Shown here: positions 42,347 to 51,187 of the stretch, one piece after another | Layout of the letters: every line of letters starts with the position of its first letter | Numbering within the stretch: position 1 is the stretch's first letter | Assembly: GCA_022616435.1 (NCBI GenBank) | Contig: JAKEET010000096.1 | Location: forward strand, 1-64,000 | Length of the DNA: 64,000 nucleotides | Reading direction: 5' to 3' | From: Gemmataceae bacterium | Lineage (GTDB): Bacteria; Planctomycetota; Planctomycetia; Gemmatales; Gemmataceae | The notes under the pieces: generated by a model | Databases searched by the model: none | The model's input: only the letters and a program-made list of their open reading frames with translations | Told to the model about the DNA's origin: nothing | Made by a program: the position numbers and the translations under genes

Positions 42347-43243
42347 CTATTGGCCCGGGCGAGTTCGAAGCGCCGTTCGAACAATCATCTGGATGTCCTC
42401 ACGCTCCTTGCCGGCCAAGGGCAGGCGCGGCGCCCGCGTCATCTCCGACCCCAGGCCGCATTCCGCGACCGCCAGCTTGATGTACTGCACCAGCTTCACG
42501 TGCGTGTCCAGGTGCAAGAGCGGCGCGAACCAGCGATACACCTTGAGCGCCTCGTCTCGTTTTCCACCCACCGCGAGGTCCCACAGCAGCCGCGTTTCCT
42601 TCGGGAACGCGTTGACCAGCCCCGCCACCCAACCGGTCGCGCCCAGGTAGACGCTTTCGAGCACGAGGTCGTCGACGCCGCAGAACAGCAAGTAACGGTC
42701 GCCGCACGCGTTCTTCAAATCGGTGATGCGCCGCGGATTCTCGGACGACTCCTTGATCGCCACGAACCGCGGCTCGTCGCCAAGATCGGCGAACATCGGC
42801 GGCGTGATGTCCACGCCGTACGACACCGGATTGTTGTAGACCAGGATGGGCAGGTCGCTCGCCCTGGCCACGGCGCGGAAGTGGACCAGCGTCTCCCGCG
42901 GATCCGATTTGTAGACCATCCCCGGCAGCACCATCAGGCCGTCGACGCCGACCTTCTGGGCGTCGGCCGCGAACCGGCAGGCTAGCGCCGTGGAACATTC
43001 GGCAACGCCCGTCAGCACCGGCACGCGCCGGCCGACGTGCTCGACCGTGGCGCGAAGCACATCGAGCTTCTCGCGATATTCCAGCGAGCAATTCTCGCCG
43101 ACCGTGCCGAGCATGATGACGCCGTCGATGCCGGCGGCGAGCATGGCGTCGAGGTGCTGGAGAGTGCCGGGCAGGTCCAGGGCCTGATCATTGGCGAAAT
43201 GGGTCGTCGCCGCGGGATAGATGCCGTGCCAGTTGACGTTCAT
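42347..43243 (-). CDS. DHDPS-family lyase, probable pyrroline-4-hydroxy-2-carboxylate deaminase
   Basis: 298 residues. MLGTVGENCSLEYREKL is the GTTGE-type motif, LPILVYNNPVSYG carries Tyr136 and VAIKESSENPRRI the Schiff-base Lys164 of the DapA/NanA family. Beside a hydroxyproline epimerase and oxidase the expected reaction is conversion of pyrroline-4-hydroxy-2-carboxylate to 2-oxoglutarate semialdehyde. The semialdehyde dehydrogenase is not in the window. It diverges from the S9 peptidase gene. Confidence 0.88.
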   Translation of the reverse strand: MNVNWHGIYPAATTHFANDQALDLPGTLQHLDAMLAAGIDGVIMLGTVGENCSLEYREKLDVLRATVEHVGRRVPVLTGVAECSTALACRFAADAQKVGVDGLMVLPGMVYKSDPRETLVHFRAVARASDLPILVYNNPVSYGVDITPPMFADLGDEPRFVAIKESSENPRRITDLKNACGDRYLLFCGVDDLVLESVYLGATGWVAGLVNAFPKETRLLWDLAVGGKRDEALKVYRWFAPLLHLDTHVKLVQYIKLAVAECGLGSEMTRAPRLPLAGKEREDIQMIVRTALRTRPGQ

Positions 43244-43341
43244 GACAGCGAATCCAGGAGGCCAAGAGTCGCGACAACACCCGGCAATTGTATTCGGATC
43301 ACGGCAACCTGGAATGCGCGCGGCGTTATCGCGAGCCTCCC

Positions 43342-43370
43342 TTGCGGCCGGCCCGCGGTTGGCGTATCTT
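43342..43370 (+). promoter_or_regulatory. putative promoter of the S9 peptidase gene
   Basis: TTGCGG, 17 bases, TATCTT, 30 bases before the ATG at 43401. Confidence 0.5.
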
Positions 43371-43400
43371 GGCGTTCAAACCCTTCCCGCGAGGTCACCG

Positions 43401-45587
43401 ATGCGACGCATTTGCTCCCCGATGATTGCCGCCTCCATCCTCTTGATCGTTCTCGCACGGGCGCTGCCCGCGCCGGCGCAGGACAACGTCTTCACGCCGC
43501 ACCACGTCGCCAAGCTGCGTTTCGTGACGGCCGCCGTCATCTCGCCCGACGGCAGCCAGGTCGCGTACGTCCTCGGCGTGCCGCGGCAGTTGCCGAAGGA
43601 AAAGGACGGCCCGGCGTGGGCGGAGCTGCACGTCGTCGATGCCAACGGCACGAGCACGCCGTTCATCACCGGCCAGGTCAGCATCGGCGACATCGCCTGG
43701 ACGCCCGACGGCAAGCACATCTCGTTTGTCGCCAAGCGCGACGGCGACGCACACAGGTCGCTGTACCTCATCCCGGTGCGCGGCGGCGAATCGCGCAAAG
43801 TCATCAGCCACGGCAGCGACATCGTCGGCTATAGCTGGCGTCCCGACGGCAAGCAGGTCGCCTTCCTCGCGACCGAGCCGATGCCGAAGGAGCACAAGGC
43901 GCTGCAAGATCAGGGTTTCAACCAGGAAATCTACGAAGAGGACGTGCCGTTCGTGCGCGTCTGGACCGCCAACGTGGACGACGGCAAATCCCAGATGATG
44001 AAGCTCACGGGTTCCGCGTCGGAGCTGCACTGGTCGCCGGCCGGGGACAAGATCGCGGTGGCGCTGGCGCCGACGCCGCACGTCGATGATGCGCTGATGT
44101 TCCGCAAGGTCCACATCATCGATCTGAAGTCCGGGAAGACGACCAGCCTCAACAACCCCGGCAAGATGGGCCAGATCGCCTGGTCGCCGGATGGAAAACT
44201 TCTGGCCCTGATCTCCGGAGCCGACAAGCACGACCCGATGCAGGGCCGGCTCTGGGTGCACGCCGGCGAGGGTTGGCTCGACGCCGTCCCGAACTTTCTG
44301 GGCCACGTCGAGTCGCTCGCGTGGACGGACGCGAACACGATTCTCTACACCGCTTCCGGCGGGGCGCAGACGGTCGTCGGCAGCGTTGACGTCGAGCGGG
44401 GCCCGGAGGGCAAGTTGGTCGCGACACAGCACCGCATCCCGGTTGGTCCCCGAGGAGCGATCCTCGGAAGCATCAGCGGCTCGCGCGACGGCGGGACGTT
44501 CGCTTACATCGGCCACACCGCCAAGCACCCCCTCGAAGTGTTCCTTCAGGATTCCGACAAGGGCGAACCGCGCCGCCTCACCGACAGCAATCCCTGGCTG
44601 CGCACCATGCGGTTCGCCAAGCAGGAGGTCATCAAGCACCGCGCCCGCGACGGCCTGGAACTGGAGGGCATCCTCGTCCGCCCGCTCGACGAAAAGCCGG
44701 GCCAGCGTTATCCGTTGATCCTGCTGGTCCACGGCGGGCCGGAATCGCACATCTCCAACGGTTGGGTCACGCTCTATCATTCGCCCGGCCAGGTCGGCGC
44801 CGCCCGCGGCTTCGCCGTGTTCTACCCCAACTACCGCGGCAGCACCGGCCGCGGCGTCAGCTTCTCCATGCTCGGCCAGCGCGAGGCGGCCGGCAAGGAG
44901 TTCGACGACCTGGTCGATGCCGTCGATCATCTCGTCAAGGACGGCCTCGTCGATACGAAGAAAGTCGGCATCACCGGCGGCAGCTACGGCGGCTACGCCA
45001 CGGCCTGGGGGAGCACCTACTACTCCGAGCGCTTTGCCGCGGGGGTGATGTTCGTCGGCATCAGCGACTCGATTTCCAAGTGCGGCACCACCGACATCCC
45101 CGAAGAGATGTTCCTGGTCCATCATCGCAAGCGGCTGTGGGACGACTGGGATTACTTCCTCAAGTCGAGCCCGATCTACCACACCGACAAGCACAAGACG
45201 CCGCTGTTGATTCTGCACGGCAAGGCCGACCCGCGCGTGCATCCGTCGCAATCGCTGGAGTTTCACCGCCACCTGAAGATCCGCAACCAGGCCCCGGTCC
45301 GTCTGGTGCTCTACCCCGGCGAAGGCCACGGCAACCGCCGCGCCGCCAGCCGGCTGGATTACCACATTCGCATGATGCAATGGATGGAGCACTACTTGAA
45401 GGGTCCGGGCGGGGCGCCGCCGCCGTACGAGATCGAGTACGGGTTGAGCGGCGGAACCAAGACGTCGGGCCTCGGGCGGGGCTGGCGCGAGCTGCCGGCG
45501 CGGTTTCAAACGCTGGGTGCAACCGAAAGCGCCGCTGCTTCGGCGCATTGGTTGGGAGGAAGATGTCCGTGCTGCATTGGGTGGTGA
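43401..45587 (+). CDS. secreted S9-family (prolyl oligopeptidase-like) peptidase
   Basis: 728 residues from MRRICSPMIA, with GAGGT 5 bases upstream. Signal peptide about 1-27. Residues about 35-390 are propeller blades with WSPDGKLLAL-type repeats (ISPDGSQVAYV, WTPDGKHISFV, WRPDGKQVAFL). The alpha/beta-hydrolase domain has Ser528 in GGSYGGYA, Asp610 in GKADPRVH and His643 in GEGHGNR as the catalytic triad. It likely cleaves dipeptides or short peptides in the periplasm, supplying amino acids; hydroxyproline-rich peptides would match the divergent operon, but that link is inference. Confidence 0.95.
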   Translation: MRRICSPMIAASILLIVLARALPAPAQDNVFTPHHVAKLRFVTAAVISPDGSQVAYVLGVPRQLPKEKDGPAWAELHVVDANGTSTPFITGQVSIGDIAWTPDGKHISFVAKRDGDAHRSLYLIPVRGGESRKVISHGSDIVGYSWRPDGKQVAFLATEPMPKEHKALQDQGFNQEIYEEDVPFVRVWTANVDDGKSQMMKLTGSASELHWSPAGDKIAVALAPTPHVDDALMFRKVHIIDLKSGKTTSLNNPGKMGQIAWSPDGKLLALISGADKHDPMQGRLWVHAGEGWLDAVPNFLGHVESLAWTDANTILYTASGGAQTVVGSVDVERGPEGKLVATQHRIPVGPRGAILGSISGSRDGGTFAYIGHTAKHPLEVFLQDSDKGEPRRLTDSNPWLRTMRFAKQEVIKHRARDGLELEGILVRPLDEKPGQRYPLILLVHGGPESHISNGWVTLYHSPGQVGAARGFAVFYPNYRGSTGRGVSFSMLGQREAAGKEFDDLVDAVDHLVKDGLVDTKKVGITGGSYGGYATAWGSTYYSERFAAGVMFVGISDSISKCGTTDIPEEMFLVHHRKRLWDDWDYFLKSSPIYHTDKHKTPLLILHGKADPRVHPSQSLEFHRHLKIRNQAPVRLVLYPGEGHGNRRAASRLDYHIRMMQWMEHYLKGPGGAPPPYEIEYGLSGGTKTSGLGRGWRELPARFQTLGATESAAASAHWLGGRCPCCIGW

Positions 45588-45653
45588 AAGCAGTCCTAGT
45601 TGATCTGACCTATTGGTCCTTAACGTGTTTGACCTTTTCAAGGAATTGGTGCC

Positions 45654-46055
45654 ATGACCGTAAAGCTGACTCCGATGCCTGTATTAAATCGGCGGGCCTT
45701 TGACATTCTGAGCCGGGAAATGGGAGTGCCGGAAACCTTGCGGTTTTTCCGACAGCTTGGCTTGGGCACGGGAGACTACACCCAAGAGCGTCGCGAGTTG
45801 TTTGAAGACCTAACGATGCAAAAAGAAATGAGGCAGAGTTGCGAGGGTACGTCAGTTCAGCGTGCTTCGACACCTCTCGCCTTTTCCCGAAGGTGGCTGA
45901 CGTCCCACAACAACACTCGGCCGTGTCCGCTCGGTTCGATGAATCGGATTCCTGATTCCAATTGGCGCGAAATAGGCGTACAATCGCCTCATCGTCGATC
46001 GATCGAGGAAGCCAGCCGTGCTCAACCTCTTCGGCTCCCAGCGCCGCTTGTGTGA
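45654..46055 (+). pseudogene. antitoxin-like ORF with degenerate C-terminus
   Basis: Residues 1-55 (MTVKLTPMPVLNRRAFDILS then MGVPETLRFFRQLGLGTGDYTQERRELFEDLT) match a small antitoxin-like family I recall as about 65-75 residues. After MQKEMRQ the frame runs on for about 75 residues of non-descript sequence and overlaps the GTG start of the next gene, as expected after a frameshift or loss of the stop. AAGGAA precedes the ATG. No toxin partner is adjacent. Confidence 0.45.
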
Positions 46056-47553
46056 CGGAATCTCGCGCCGCGAGTTGCTGCGCGTGGGCGGCCTCGGCAT
46101 GTTCGGGTTCGGACTGAACGACTATCTCGCCGCGCGCCGGACTTCCCAAGTCTTGCCGACTTCGGGAGTCTCGGTCCAGCGTCCTGTCCGTTTCGGCCAG
46201 GCCAAGGCGTGCATCCTCATCTTCCTGTACGGCTCGCCGCCGCAGCACGAGACCTTCGATCCCAAGCCGGATGCGCCGGAAGAAGTGCGCGGTGAGATCG
46301 GCTCGATTCCGTCCGCTGTGCCCGGATTGCGGATTTGCGAATTGCTGCCGCGGACGGCGCGGATCATGGATCAAGTCACCGTCGTCCGTTCGATGACCCA
46401 CCCGTATCCGGAACACGGCGTCGCCTACGCGGTCAGCGGCATCCCCACGTACACTCCCGAGCTGGAAACCCGCCCGCGCGACGGCCGGCACTGGCCGTAC
46501 ATCGGCTCGGTGGTCGATTACCTCGCGGCCCGGCAAGCCCGCGGCGCGCTGCCGCCAGTCCCGCGCAACGTTGCCCTGCCGTGGATGCTGAACTCGAAGA
46601 CGGACTTGCTCGTCAATGCCGGTCCATTCGCCGCGTTCCTCGGCCAGGCGCACGATCCGCTCTGGACCGACTTCACCGGCCCCGGCACGCGCATCGTGCC
46701 GCGCTACACCGACGGCCAGCGGCGCGATTTTCACGATCCGTTCGGCGGCACGCTGCCGAGCGGCAGGTTCACGTTGTCCGCGGACAGCCGGCTGCGCGAC
46801 GACATGCCGGTCGAACGACTGAACCTGCGGCAATCGCTGCTCGGACAGTTTGAGCACGCCCGGCGGCGGTTCGATGCCGGGACACGGCGGGCTGACGCCG
46901 CGCCGCTCGCCATGGATCGCCACCGCGAGCGCGCCTACAGTTTGCTCACGTCGAATGCGGTCCATCAAGCTCTCGATATCGGCCGGGAAGCGCCGGCGCT
47001 GCGCGAGCGCTACGGCATGACGCTGTTCGGCCAATCCTGCCTCGCGGCCCGGCGGCTGGTCGAAGCGGGAAGCAAGTTCGTCACGGTGTTCTGGGACGGT
47101 TACGGCCAGTTCGCCAACTGCGCCTGGGACACCCACAACAACCACTTCACCCGGCTCAAAGAATACCTGCTCCCCGGCTTCGATCTCGCCTATCCCGCGC
47201 TGATCGACGACCTGCGCCAGCGCGGCCTGCTCGATGAGACGCTGGTCCTGTGCATCAGCGAGCACGGCCGCACGCCGCAGATCGACCGCCGTCCGCGCGG
47301 CGCGGGGCGGCATCACTGGTCGCGGGTCTACTCGGCCGTGTTCGCCGGCGGCGGCATCGCCAGGGGCCGCATCGTCGGCAGCTCCGACCGTCTCGGCGGC
47401 GACGTGCAGGCCACGCCCGTGTCGCCGAAAGACATCCTTGCGACTTCATTTCACCTGCTGGGCATCGACGCGCACACCATGGTCCCCGACGCGCTGGGCC
47501 GACCGCTGCCGATCGCGGGAGACGGGGAGGTAAGGCCGGAGATGCTTGGGTAG
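46018..47553 (+). CDS. DUF1501 secreted protein with Tat signal
   Basis: 511 residues from a GTG at 46018, with GAGGA upstream. SRRELLRVGGLGMFGFG is a twin-arginine signal. The sulfatase/alkaline-phosphatase-like DUF1501 body has ACILIFLYGSPPQHETFDPKPDAP, VTVVRSMTHPYPEH, FWDGYGQFANCAWDTHNNHF and LCISEHGRTPQID. In planctomycetes it is usually paired with a DUF1553 cytochrome-type gene, absent here. Known role is unclear; a periplasmic hydrolase fold is likely. The -10-like TACAAT at 45979 may be its promoter. Confidence 0.93.
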   Translation: MLNLFGSQRRLCDGISRRELLRVGGLGMFGFGLNDYLAARRTSQVLPTSGVSVQRPVRFGQAKACILIFLYGSPPQHETFDPKPDAPEEVRGEIGSIPSAVPGLRICELLPRTARIMDQVTVVRSMTHPYPEHGVAYAVSGIPTYTPELETRPRDGRHWPYIGSVVDYLAARQARGALPPVPRNVALPWMLNSKTDLLVNAGPFAAFLGQAHDPLWTDFTGPGTRIVPRYTDGQRRDFHDPFGGTLPSGRFTLSADSRLRDDMPVERLNLRQSLLGQFEHARRRFDAGTRRADAAPLAMDRHRERAYSLLTSNAVHQALDIGREAPALRERYGMTLFGQSCLAARRLVEAGSKFVTVFWDGYGQFANCAWDTHNNHFTRLKEYLLPGFDLAYPALIDDLRQRGLLDETLVLCISEHGRTPQIDRRPRGAGRHHWSRVYSAVFAGGGIARGRIVGSSDRLGGDVQATPVSPKDILATSFHLLGIDAHTMVPDALGRPLPIAGDGEVRPEMLG

Positions 47554-47567
47554 ACGGGGGTGTTCTC

Positions 47568-47601
47568 TTGACTTGACTTACGTCAAATGAGCGATTATCA
47601 T
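47568..47601 (+). promoter_or_regulatory. promoter with overlapping palindrome for the TA-like locus
   Basis: TTGACT (47573-47578), 17 bases, TATCAT (47596-47601). TTGAC-TTAC-GTCAA at 47573-47586 is a palindrome over the -35, a natural place for an antitoxin operator. Confidence 0.55.
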
Positions 47602-47614
47602 TTAGGAAGTTGCG

Positions 47615-47959
47615 ATGGCGACCGGCGCCCAACTCGATCTGGTACACTTCGCCATTCGCGCACCGACCTTTGGGAGTATTGAATGGCAGCCGCAGGCGGA
47701 GGAGCGAGCCCGGAAAGACCCATATCTCGGGGACCTTACGATTGCGGGGATCCGAGCGTTGCTGCGCCAGTTTGTACTTGACGGCAATTCACTGGAGGCA
47801 CGAATCGAAACACGTGCCGAGTACAGGGAGGATCACGAATACTGGTATCGAGCACGAATCCCTATTTCGGGATATCGTGATCCGCTATTCATAGAAATCC
47901 TGCTCATTGACGACGATCCGCACGAGCCGTTTGTGCGAATCGTCAACGTGCACTGGTGA
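47615..47959 (+). CDS. small protein, possible toxin partner of the MqsA-like regulator
   Basis: 114 residues; AGGAAG lies 5 bases before the ATG. LDLVHFAIRAPTFGSIEW, IAGIRALLRQFVLDGNSLEA and IEILLIDDDPHEPFVRIVNVHW show an alpha/beta small fold with a strand-rich end. No family recognised with certainty. The next gene is an MqsA-like zinc/HTH protein, so a toxin role is inferred from gene order; the pair is separated by an inverted repeat. Confidence 0.5.
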   Translation: MATGAQLDLVHFAIRAPTFGSIEWQPQAEERARKDPYLGDLTIAGIRALLRQFVLDGNSLEARIETRAEYREDHEYWYRARIPISGYRDPLFIEILLIDDDPHEPFVRIVNVHW

Positions 47960-47965
47960 CAACTA

Positions 47966-48076
47966 AGAGGCTATCCGGAAAGGGGTCTGACCCCCTGCAA
48001 CAGCCTGGAATACGCGATACTCTGTGCAATCTGTGCCTGCCGGGGTAAGGGGTCAGACCCCTTTCGGATAGCCTCT
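47966..48076. repeat. inverted repeat AGAGGCTATCCGGAAAGGGG/...GCCTCT between TA genes
   Basis: Arms 47966-47995 and 48047-48076 pair over about 29 bases with one indel. Each arm contains a GGGGTCTGACCCC-type palindrome. The 50-base loop has no gene. Confidence 0.9.
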
Positions 48077-48090
48077 GATTGCGAACAGCC

Positions 48091-48783
48091 ATGGATCGTC
48101 AATACTGTAAGCGATGTGCGAAGTGCCGTGAGCGGACCGTCGTACTGGCGCCGGTCTCGTACACGACAAAAATGCACCACGATGGACGCGAATACACGGT
48201 CACGATTCCCGATCTTGTGGTTCCCCGGTGCGCCAAATGCAAGCGTTTCACCCTCGATCACGATGCAAGTTCCTGCATCGATGCCGCATTTCGCAAGCAC
48301 ATCGACCTGCTTAGTCCGGAAGAGATACGATCGCAGCGTGAAGCACTGGGACTAACACAAGAGGAATTGGCGGAGAAGCTGCGAATCGCGGCTGCCACGT
48401 TATCTCGTTGGGAGACTGGCACGCAAATCCAGCAGCGGTCGCTTGATTTGCTGCTGCGATTGTTTTTCAAGAACCCCGGCATGTGGCGCGAACTGGAACG
48501 AGATTCTCGAACGCGTTTTCCGGATCGTCGTGATCCATTGACGGTGAGGTCAGCGGCAGTTCCCCTTGAAAACATCGACCAACTGGGGAAGCGAGTGAGT
48601 GAAAGTAAACTGCTATTCGTTCGCGAGGAGATGCTCGAGGCGTTCAAAGTCCTTGATCAAACGAAATCACGCGATCCTGCCGATTACGTGGCTATCTTTG
48701 GAGACTTGGAAAGGGCTACACTGTTTGTTGACCTGATGGATTGGGCGCGAATGGCGGACCTTCAACAACTCGAAAAGAACTGA
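48091..48783 (+). CDS. MqsA/YgiT-type zinc-finger HTH regulator
   Basis: 230 residues from MDRQYC. Cys6-x2-Cys9-x2-Cys12 and a later CAKCKR pair form the YgiT-type zinc finger, followed by LGLTQEELAEKLRIAAATLS, an HTH of the MqsA antitoxin. The extra C-terminal 120 residues (from RTRFPDRRDPLTV) are longer than MqsA and include VREEMLEAFKVLDQ. It likely binds the palindrome upstream of the locus. No MqsR is adjacent; the small protein upstream is the partner candidate. Confidence 0.8.
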   Translation: MDRQYCKRCAKCRERTVVLAPVSYTTKMHHDGREYTVTIPDLVVPRCAKCKRFTLDHDASSCIDAAFRKHIDLLSPEEIRSQREALGLTQEELAEKLRIAAATLSRWETGTQIQQRSLDLLLRLFFKNPGMWRELERDSRTRFPDRRDPLTVRSAAVPLENIDQLGKRVSESKLLFVREEMLEAFKVLDQTKSRDPADYVAIFGDLERATLFVDLMDWARMADLQQLEKN

Positions 48784-48795
48784 CGGAGCCTGACC

Positions 48796-49020
48796 GTGGA
48801 CCGCCAAGAAGTCAAGAAAGTCGTCCGCGCGACCCTCGCGCTCCTGGCGGGCATCGCCAAGAAGACGCGCACCCAGGCCGATGATCTTCTGGTGGCCATG
48901 TTGCAGTCGGACGAGGATCGGCTTGTGGATGCGGTTGCGGCGCTCTTGGCCGAGACCGGAGAGACGCCAACCCCGGAGCAAGTTGCCCGCGCCCTGGCGA
49001 CGGTGGGCATTCGCGTCTGA
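48796..49020 (+). CDS. 74-residue helical protein, unknown
   Basis: GTG start with GGAG upstream, 12 bases after the MqsA-like gene. MDRQEVKKVVRATLALLAG followed by AQSDEDRLVDAVAALLAETG-like helices (LQSDEDRLVDAVAALLAE) and EQVARALATVGIRV. Amphipathic helices only; no recognised family. Probably the third gene of the locus or a fortuitous small ORF. Confidence 0.5.
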   Translation: MDRQEVKKVVRATLALLAGIAKKTRTQADDLLVAMLQSDEDRLVDAVAALLAETGETPTPEQVARALATVGIRV

Positions 49021-49036
49021 GCCGCGAGTGAAGTAC

Positions 49037-49107
49037 GGCGCGCGTCGCGGCGTAAGCGCGACGTGACCGCGGGCGAGCCACGTCGGGCTTACGCCGCGAC
49101 GCTCGCC
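49037..49107. repeat. GTCGCGGCGTAAGC/GCTTACGCCGCGAC inverted repeat
   Basis: 27-base arms 49037-49063 and 49081-49107 with few mismatches. Second copy of the family at 18330-18443; it ends three bases before the convergent gene. Confidence 0.9.
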
Positions 49108-49110
49108 AAG

Positions 49111-49701
49111 TCATGCGTTTGGATTGTCCAATAGCTCCTGCAAGCGCGGCGCCAGTTCCGGCGGCATACGCGACGGCCACGTTTGATCCAACTGGCCAAC
49201 GCCAATGAGATCGAGCAAATGCACCTTGTCCTTGAGGCGATTCGAATCGAGCTTCATCCGTACCAGCGCCTCAAGCGACACCACCTGGAACTCGGCGGCC
49301 GGCTCGGAATCGGCCACGTCGGGGTTGGGTGTGATGTGCTCGGGCCGGACCTTTTCGCCTGCGTAGAGCATGTGGACCGCCTCGCTCGGGCGTCCCTGCG
49401 CGCCGTCGAGGAACATGCCTACATCGAGGAGCTCGTGATAGACGAACCCACCCGCTTCAAGCGCGGCGCGCTCAGCCGACCGGTCGGACCGACGGATCAG
49501 AATATCGACGTCGCGTGTGTTGCGGACGGCGCCCGGGTCGTTCCTGGCCACCCATTCGGCCACCGCGTTGCCGCCGACGACCGCATAGGGCACGCCGGCG
49601 TCCGCGAGGGCCTTGGTCGCTCGCCGCAAGCGCTCCTTGACTTTTTCCGCTGCCATGAGCGCCCTTTCCCAGCCAATCGGTGCAACTGCTGCGTCTGCCA
49701 T
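49111..49701 (-). CDS. minimal nucleotidyltransferase-like protein
   Basis: 196 residues from MADAAVAPIG. AGVPYAVVGGNAVAEWVARN and RNTRDVDILIRRSDR form the GG...DxD core of a polymerase-beta-type nucleotidyltransferase, like AbiEii or other minimal NTases often paired with a small HEPN partner. The C-terminal half is helical. No HEPN gene is next to it. A longer frame upstream crosses the serpin gene and is not used. Confidence 0.75.
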   Translation of the reverse strand: MADAAVAPIGWERALMAAEKVKERLRRATKALADAGVPYAVVGGNAVAEWVARNDPGAVRNTRDVDILIRRSDRSAERAALEAGGFVYHELLDVGMFLDGAQGRPSEAVHMLYAGEKVRPEHITPNPDVADSEPAAEFQVVSLEALVRMKLDSNRLKDKVHLLDLIGVGQLDQTWPSRMPPELAPRLQELLDNPNA

Positions 49702-49817
49702 GAGTCCTGCTCCAGTAATCCTTGCATCGTACCGCGAACCGCATCGCGAGAGCAAGCAAGACTGGCGGACTAACCCGAGCCAGTCCCCATTGTTCACAGA
49801 CTCTGACCCCTGACTTC

Positions 49818-51026
49818 CTACGGATTCACCACCCGTCCCATGAACAGCACGCTGCCGGTCTTGTTGTCGCGGATCAGGTACACGAACGGATGATCGGCGT
49901 GAAACCTGGCCGGCGGCGGCAGGGAACGCAGGCCGATGGCGATTGCGGTCGCCGCGGCCGCTTCCGTGCCGGCTTCGTTCACATCGATGAACGCCTTGTG
50001 CACCACCGCCGTGATGCACAGCCCTTTCATGCTCGACAGGCCGGTGAAGTCCGCCTTGCGATCGTCGAACGCGTCGCGCATGCCCATCTGTTGCAGCACC
50101 TTGTCCAGGCGAAACTCGGCGGTCGTCTTGAACTTCGGCAGCCGGATGTCCACCTGGTGATCGCTCAGCTTGGCCTGCCACTTGGCCAGGTTGCCGGCCG
50201 TGAGCGTCTTCTCGAATGCCGCCAGGCCGTCGGCCTTCTTAGGCAGGAACACGATCATCGACAGCTCGCGCTGTTCGTACGGCATTTCCAGGGCGGCGAA
50301 GGTCCCGCCGTCCAGGTACCGCGTCCGCTGGCTCTGGTGCATCATCGGCGTCTTGACCTTCTTTGTGCCGTCGGCAAGGAACTCGCCCGGCTTGGTGTTC
50401 TGGGCATCGAAGGGGCTGCTCCAGGCCGCCTTGAAATAGATGGCGTTGGTCAGCACCAGCTTGGTGAGACTGTCGAGGATGCCCGGCTTCAGCAGCTCCT
50501 TGATCTTGTCCTGCGTCTGCTTCTCGACCCAGGCATTGATCGCCTGGCGGGCTTGCTCGGTCGCGCCGCCGAAATCGACTTCTTCCAGGCCGGCCCCGTA
50601 ATGCTTCGCGCTGGAGGCGATGAACTCCGGCACGAAACCGAAGTCCTTCTGCCCCCACAGGCGATTGGCGATCCGCAACTGATACTTGCGTTTCTTGTCC
50701 TCGCTCTGGATCCGGCGAACCAGGTCGCCGAAGGCCGGGTGAAACTGAGCCTGTCCGCCTTGGAAGTGCAGGGTCGCGGCCATTTCCTTGGCGGTGTTGC
50801 CCCGGGCGCCGCCGTAGGTCATGGCCAGGGCGTTGGAGATGCTGTAGGGCGAGAAGAACAGGTTGCCGTCGGCAACCGCCAGTTGACGGTACAGCTCGCA
50901 GGCGAACTCGCTGTTGCCTTGCACGACGGCTTTCGAAGCGCCGGCCGGCTGGCCCGCGCCGCCGTTTAGGACGGCCCCTCCGCTCAGGGCCAGCAACAGC
51001 ACCGCCGCACACGCTTGAATCTTCAT
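49818..51026 (-). CDS. secreted serpin
   Basis: 402 residues from MKIQACAAVL, with AAGGAGAA upstream. Signal peptide about 1-24. Serpin motifs: NLFFSPYSISNALAMTYGGA, KLVLTNAIYFKAAWSSPF and the hinge GTEAAAATAIAIG before the reactive-centre loop, then ADHPFVYLIRDNKTGSVLFMGRV. The small-residue hinge is that of an inhibitory serpin. The scissile bond probably lies near RSLPPPARF. It would inhibit serine proteases outside the cytoplasm; uncommon in bacteria. Confidence 0.95.
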   Translation of the reverse strand: MKIQACAAVLLLALSGGAVLNGGAGQPAGASKAVVQGNSEFACELYRQLAVADGNLFFSPYSISNALAMTYGGARGNTAKEMAATLHFQGGQAQFHPAFGDLVRRIQSEDKKRKYQLRIANRLWGQKDFGFVPEFIASSAKHYGAGLEEVDFGGATEQARQAINAWVEKQTQDKIKELLKPGILDSLTKLVLTNAIYFKAAWSSPFDAQNTKPGEFLADGTKKVKTPMMHQSQRTRYLDGGTFAALEMPYEQRELSMIVFLPKKADGLAAFEKTLTAGNLAKWQAKLSDHQVDIRLPKFKTTAEFRLDKVLQQMGMRDAFDDRKADFTGLSSMKGLCITAVVHKAFIDVNEAGTEAAAATAIAIGLRSLPPPARFHADHPFVYLIRDNKTGSVLFMGRVVNP

Positions 51027-51187
51027 GGATGTTCTCCTTGGTTGCACGTCTCCCGATATAGACGGCGCGTGGATGGGAATGGACTGCCGAACAGGGCGCG
51101 TCCCCGATCCTTTGATTTGAGGGCCGGAGGACTTTCGGATACCCTATTCGCTCGCGGCGTCATCGTCGCCGTCGCTTGGCGGGAAGA

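Noticed and set aside
42330-42385. GTTCGAA words near 42360 as a possible tRNA T-arm
   Set aside because: They lie inside the coding end of the deaminase gene and no acceptor or anticodon stems can be built around them.
49702-50181. N-terminal extension of the nucleotidyltransferase frame to 50181
   Set aside because: The extension runs antiparallel-frame through the serpin C-terminus and has no recognisable content; a good start exists at 49701.
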